64,000 nucleotides of DNA from Paraburkholderia ultramafica. Lineage in GTDB: Bacteria > Pseudomonadota > Gammaproteobacteria > Burkholderiales > Burkholderiaceae. The translations under genes were made by a program, and so were the position numbers. Positions within the stretch are counted from its first letter, which is position 1; each line of letters begins with the position of its first letter. The notes under the pieces are model-generated. The model did not search any database, was not told the DNA's origin, and saw only the letters and a program-made list of their open reading frames with translations. The stretch covers positions 124,001-188,000 of the forward strand of contig NZ_CADIKK010000013.1 in the NCBI RefSeq assembly GCF_902859915.1, read 5' to 3'. Below are positions 61,209 through 64,000 of this stretch, one piece after another.

Positions 61209-62114
61209 TCAGCTCGCGCTGACCGCCTGTGCCGGTTCATGACGCCCACGGCGATACGACCACACCAGCATGACGATGCCCGCGAGGATCATCGGCAGCG
61301 ACAGCCATTGGCCCATCGACAGGCCCATCGCCAGCAGCCCGAGGAAGTCGTCCGGCTCGCGCGCGAATTCGACCGTGAAGCGCGCGAGGCCGTAGCCGAT
61401 CAGGAACACGGCGGAAATTGCCCCCATCGGCTTGGGTTTGCGCGAGAAGAAGAACAGCACGAAGAACAGCGCGACACCTTCGAGCGCGATCTCATACAGC
61501 TCCGACGGATGCCGCGGCAGCATGTGATATTGCGCGAACACTTCATTCAGATGCCATTGCGCGGCCAGTTGCGGATGCGCGGCAAGCCAGGCGGCGTCGT
61601 CGCGCGCGGCGCCGGGGAACAGCATCGCCCACGGCGCGGACGGATCGGTCACGCGGCCCCACAACTCGCCGTTGATGAAATTGCCGAGGCGCCCTGCCGC
61701 GAGCCCGGTGGGCACCATCGGCGCGACGAAGTCGGTGACCTGCAGCCACGAGCGTTTGCGCTGATACGCGAACAGCACCATCGCCAGCGTCACGCCGAGG
61801 AAGCCGCCGTGAAACGACATGCCGCCTTCCCACACCTTGAAGATGTCGAGCGGATGCGCGAAATAAAAGCTCGCCTTGTAGAACAGCACGTAGCCGAGCC
61901 GGCCGCCGAGGATCGTACCCAGCACGCCGTAGAACAGCATGTCGTCGATATCCTTGACGGTCCAGCCTTGCGCGGCGACGTACGGCAAACGCAGCCGCAG
62001 CCGGCCGACGACGATCGCCGCGACGAACGCGACGAGGTACATCAGTCCATACCAGCGCACTGCGAGCGGCCCCAGATGAATGGCAACGGGGTCGAAATTC
62101 GGATGAATGAGCAT
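61209..62114 (-). CDS. lgt: Prolipoprotein diacylglyceryl transferase
   Basis: This 301-residue inner-membrane enzyme adds diacylglycerol from phosphatidylglycerol to the lipobox Cys of prolipoproteins. It has seven transmembrane helices. The Lgt signature appears as GRLGNFINGELWGRVTD, with HGGFLG upstream and a conserved RHPSELYEIALEG near the C-terminus. The ATG at 62114 gives the family N-terminus. Window lipoproteins such as the OmpA-like and SodC-like proteins would be its substrates. Confidence 0.95.
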   Translation of the reverse strand: MLIHPNFDPVAIHLGPLAVRWYGLMYLVAFVAAIVVGRLRLRLPYVAAQGWTVKDIDDMLFYGVLGTILGGRLGYVLFYKASFYFAHPLDIFKVWEGGMSFHGGFLGVTLAMVLFAYQRKRSWLQVTDFVAPMVPTGLAAGRLGNFINGELWGRVTDPSAPWAMLFPGAARDDAAWLAAHPQLAAQWHLNEVFAQYHMLPRHPSELYEIALEGVALFFVLFFFSRKPKPMGAISAVFLIGYGLARFTVEFAREPDDFLGLLAMGLSMGQWLSLPMILAGIVMLVWSYRRGRHEPAQAVSAS

Positions 62115-62245
62115 CGTGTTGTTATGGGCAGTTCAGGTTCAGAAGCGGGTTTTCTAATCGATTTCCGATGGCGGCGCGGCGGTTCGCGCACCATCCGGCG
62201 CATGGGTTGGACGGTGCGGCCCGCAATGCGTTCGCGGGGACAAAG

Positions 62246-63229
62246 CTAAACACGCGACGCGACAGGCTGCGCGGCGACGCTGGCGGCGTGAGCCCGCACG
62301 ATATCGATGAAGCCGGCCAGCACCGGACTCACCTCGTCCGTGCGCCAGACCAGCCCCGTCTCGATCGCGGGCACCGACTCGGACAGCGGCCGGTACACGA
62401 CACCCGTGCGGCGCAGATTACGCAACGACTGCGGCACCAGTGCGACACCCATGCCGGCCGATACCAGGCTCACGATCGTCTGCATCTGGATCGCCTCCTG
62501 GCCGACCCGGGGTGCGAGGCCCGCCACGCCGTAGCAATCCATAATGATGTCATAAAAGCCTGGCGCCAGCCGTCTGGGGAAGATCACCAGCGGCGCGTCG
62601 GCGACATCGCGCAGGCTGATCGGCGTGTCCAGCCACTCGGAGCGCGGGTCCGCGCCAGACCCGGCGGCGCTGCTCAGCCGCGCCGCCATTTCCGTCGACA
62701 TCGCGATCACCAGCGGCTCGCGCGCGATCGGTAGCCACGAAAGCTGCGCGGCGTAGCGCGACGGCAGCGGCGCGATCACGAGGCCGGCGTCGATGCGCCC
62801 GGCCACCAGTTCGTCCACCTGCACGTCGCTGGTGGCCTCGGTCAATTCGAGCCGCACACGCGGATGGCGCGCGCCGAAATCTCGCAGCAGCGGCGGCAAC
62901 AAGCCATAGTCCGCGGTGGAAACGAACGCCAGCGACAACACCCCCGCCTCGCCGCGCGCGAGGCTCTGCGCCAGTGGCCGCAGCCCTTCGGCGCTCGCCA
63001 GCAGGCGCTGCACCTCGGGCAGCAGATCGGCGCCCACCCGCGTGAGCTCGACCGAGCGCTTGGTGCGCGCAAACAGTTCGACGCCGAGCGTCTGCTCGAG
63101 CGCGCGGATAGCTTGCGACAAAGGCGGCTGCGTCATCGACAGGCGCGCGGCCGCCCGCCCGAAGTGCTTTTCTTCGGCGACGGTGACGAAATAGCGCAAC
63201 TGGCGCAGGTCAGGAACGGCAGGCAGCAT
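62246..63229 (-). CDS. LysR-family regulator divergent from ilvD
   Basis: This 327-residue LysR-type regulator has its HTH at residues ~8-67 (DLRQLRYFVTVAEEKHFGRA, then TQPPLSQAIRALEQTLGVEL), the BenM/CatM-like subgroup pattern. The effector domain follows, with a polar insertion around residue 195. It is divergent from ilvD across 231 bp, so regulation of ilvD or branched-chain amino-acid synthesis is possible but not shown. AT-rich sequence next to its start (AATAATATATTGG) probably holds the promoters. Confidence 0.87.
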   Translation of the reverse strand: MLPAVPDLRQLRYFVTVAEEKHFGRAAARLSMTQPPLSQAIRALEQTLGVELFARTKRSVELTRVGADLLPEVQRLLASAEGLRPLAQSLARGEAGVLSLAFVSTADYGLLPPLLRDFGARHPRVRLELTEATSDVQVDELVAGRIDAGLVIAPLPSRYAAQLSWLPIAREPLVIAMSTEMAARLSSAAGSGADPRSEWLDTPISLRDVADAPLVIFPRRLAPGFYDIIMDCYGVAGLAPRVGQEAIQMQTIVSLVSAGMGVALVPQSLRNLRRTGVVYRPLSESVPAIETGLVWRTDEVSPVLAGFIDIVRAHAASVAAQPVASRV

Positions 63230-63460
63230 GATTAATACATTCTACGACCTAATCATGCCTGAATAATATATTGGACGCACGTTTCACAAAACTGCATCCT
63301 TGCTCGACGCGCCGGAACTACACTGAACTGACGCGCCCGGCGAATCCGCCGGCCAGCGCATCGGCAATGCCGGCGCAGCCGCTGCGGCGACGCTAGCGCA
63401 GCGCGCGGATACGCGGCAAAGCCGCAGCACGGCTCAAAACAAAACAGATTGGAGTTCCCC

Positions 63461-64000
63461 ATGGCATACAACCGTCGTTCGAAGAACATCACGCAAGGCG
63501 TGGCGCGTTCGCCGAACCGCTCGATGTACTACGCACTCGGCTACCAGAAGGAAGACTTCGACAAGCCGATGATCGGCATCGCCAACGGCCACTCGACCAT
63601 CACGCCGTGCAACGCCGGCCTGCAGCGTCTGGCCGACGCGGCCGTCGGCGCGGTCAAGGGCGCCGATGCAAATCCGCAGATCTTCGGCACGCCGACGATC
63701 TCGGACGGCATGTCGATGGGCACCGAAGGCATGAAGTACTCGCTGGTGTCGCGCGAAGTGATCGCCGACTGCATCGAGACCTGCGTGCAAGGCCAATGGA
63801 TGGACGGTGTGGTCGTGATCGGCGGCTGCGACAAGAACATGCCCGGCGGCATGATCGGCATCTTGCGCACGAACGTGCCGAGCATCTATGTGTACGGCGG
63901 CACGATCCGTCCGGGCAACTGGAAAGGCACCGACCTGACCATCGTGTCGTCGTTCGAAGCAGTGGGCGAATTCACCGCCGGCCGGATGTCGCAGGAAGAT
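63461..64000 (+). CDS. ilvD: Dihydroxy-acid dehydratase, N-terminal part (runs off window)
   Basis: The first 180 residues of IlvD, which dehydrates dihydroxyisovalerate and dihydroxymethylvalerate in valine, isoleucine and leucine synthesis. Cluster ligands are Cys50 (STITPCNAGL) and Cys123 (VIGGCDKNMPGG); the FGTPTISDGMSMGTEGMKYSL segment is also present. GGAG at 63451-63454 lies six bases before the ATG. The gene continues off the right edge; the third cluster cysteine and substrate residues are not visible. Confidence 0.95.
   Translation, partial: MAYNRRSKNITQGVARSPNRSMYYALGYQKEDFDKPMIGIANGHSTITPCNAGLQRLADAAVGAVKGADANPQIFGTPTISDGMSMGTEGMKYSLVSREVIADCIETCVQGQWMDGVVVIGGCDKNMPGGMIGILRTNVPSIYVYGGTIRPGNWKGTDLTIVSSFEAVGEFTAGRMSQED

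Overview
The window is about 65% GC, gene-dense, and fits a beta-proteobacterium of the Burkholderia/Paraburkholderia group. The support is a glucokinase fused to an RpiR/HexR regulator, a DUF3460 gene directly before scpA, an atypical-length CytX-like transporter neighbourhood, the zapA-6S RNA-EVE gene order, and protein sequences that read throughout as burkholderial. I saw no rRNA or tRNA genes, CRISPR arrays, transposases or integrases. Almost everything is chromosomal housekeeping; the exceptions are a small cytX/gbuA/LysR cassette and a lower-GC Fic gene.

Layout. 1-10.3 kb: serS (partial), rarA, lolA and ftsK on the minus strand with trxB divergent. This ftsK-lolA-rarA-serS block is interrupted by a nucleobase-type transporter (cytX-like), a guanidinobutyrase-like ureohydrolase (gbuA) and its divergent LysR regulator. 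10.5-13.8 kb: Smr protein, UPF0126/TRIC channel, glutathione S-transferase and a LysR regulator. 13.9-23.2 kb: a glucose-use region, with a minus-strand sugar ABC transporter (gtsA, gtsB, gtsC and an MsmK/UgpC-type ATPase) divergent from zwf-pgl-glk/hexR. A near-perfect HexR operator lies before zwf, so the operon probably encodes its own repressor. 23.4-33.6 kb: bestrophin-like channel, LprI-like protein, arginine/lysine/ornithine decarboxylase, dcd, a SodC-like lipoprotein that has lost most metal ligands, apbC, an OmpA-like lipoprotein and metG. 33.7-42.7 kb: tamB-tamA on the minus strand, then DUF3460-scpA and panC-panD. 42.8-46.3 kb: an orphan ParA, a thioesterase, an AbiEi-like/Fic fusion preceded by a helically phased direct-repeat array, and a DoxX protein.

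46.4-58.4 kb is a cobalamin uptake and late-assembly region. The minus-strand operon btuB-btuC-btuD-cobT-cobS-cobC starts at a sigma70-like promoter and a cobalamin riboswitch. The plus-strand set cobU-cbiB-cobD-btuF and the minus-strand cobQ diverge from a short spacer with no visible riboswitch. Together they cover B12/cobinamide import, cobyric acid amidation, aminopropanol attachment, lower-ligand activation and final joining; corrin-ring genes are not in the window. 58.6-64 kb: a coiled-coil ZapB-like protein, zapA, 6S RNA, an EVE protein, a SIMPL-domain protein, lgt, a LysR regulator and the start of ilvD.

The least explained element is the Fic locus at 44.1-45.9 kb. Its upstream region and first codons carry six CGGACA-core repeats spaced 32, 54, 32, 32 and 42 bp, all close to whole helical turns. 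This suggests an autoregulatory operator for the protein's own N-terminal winged-helix domain.
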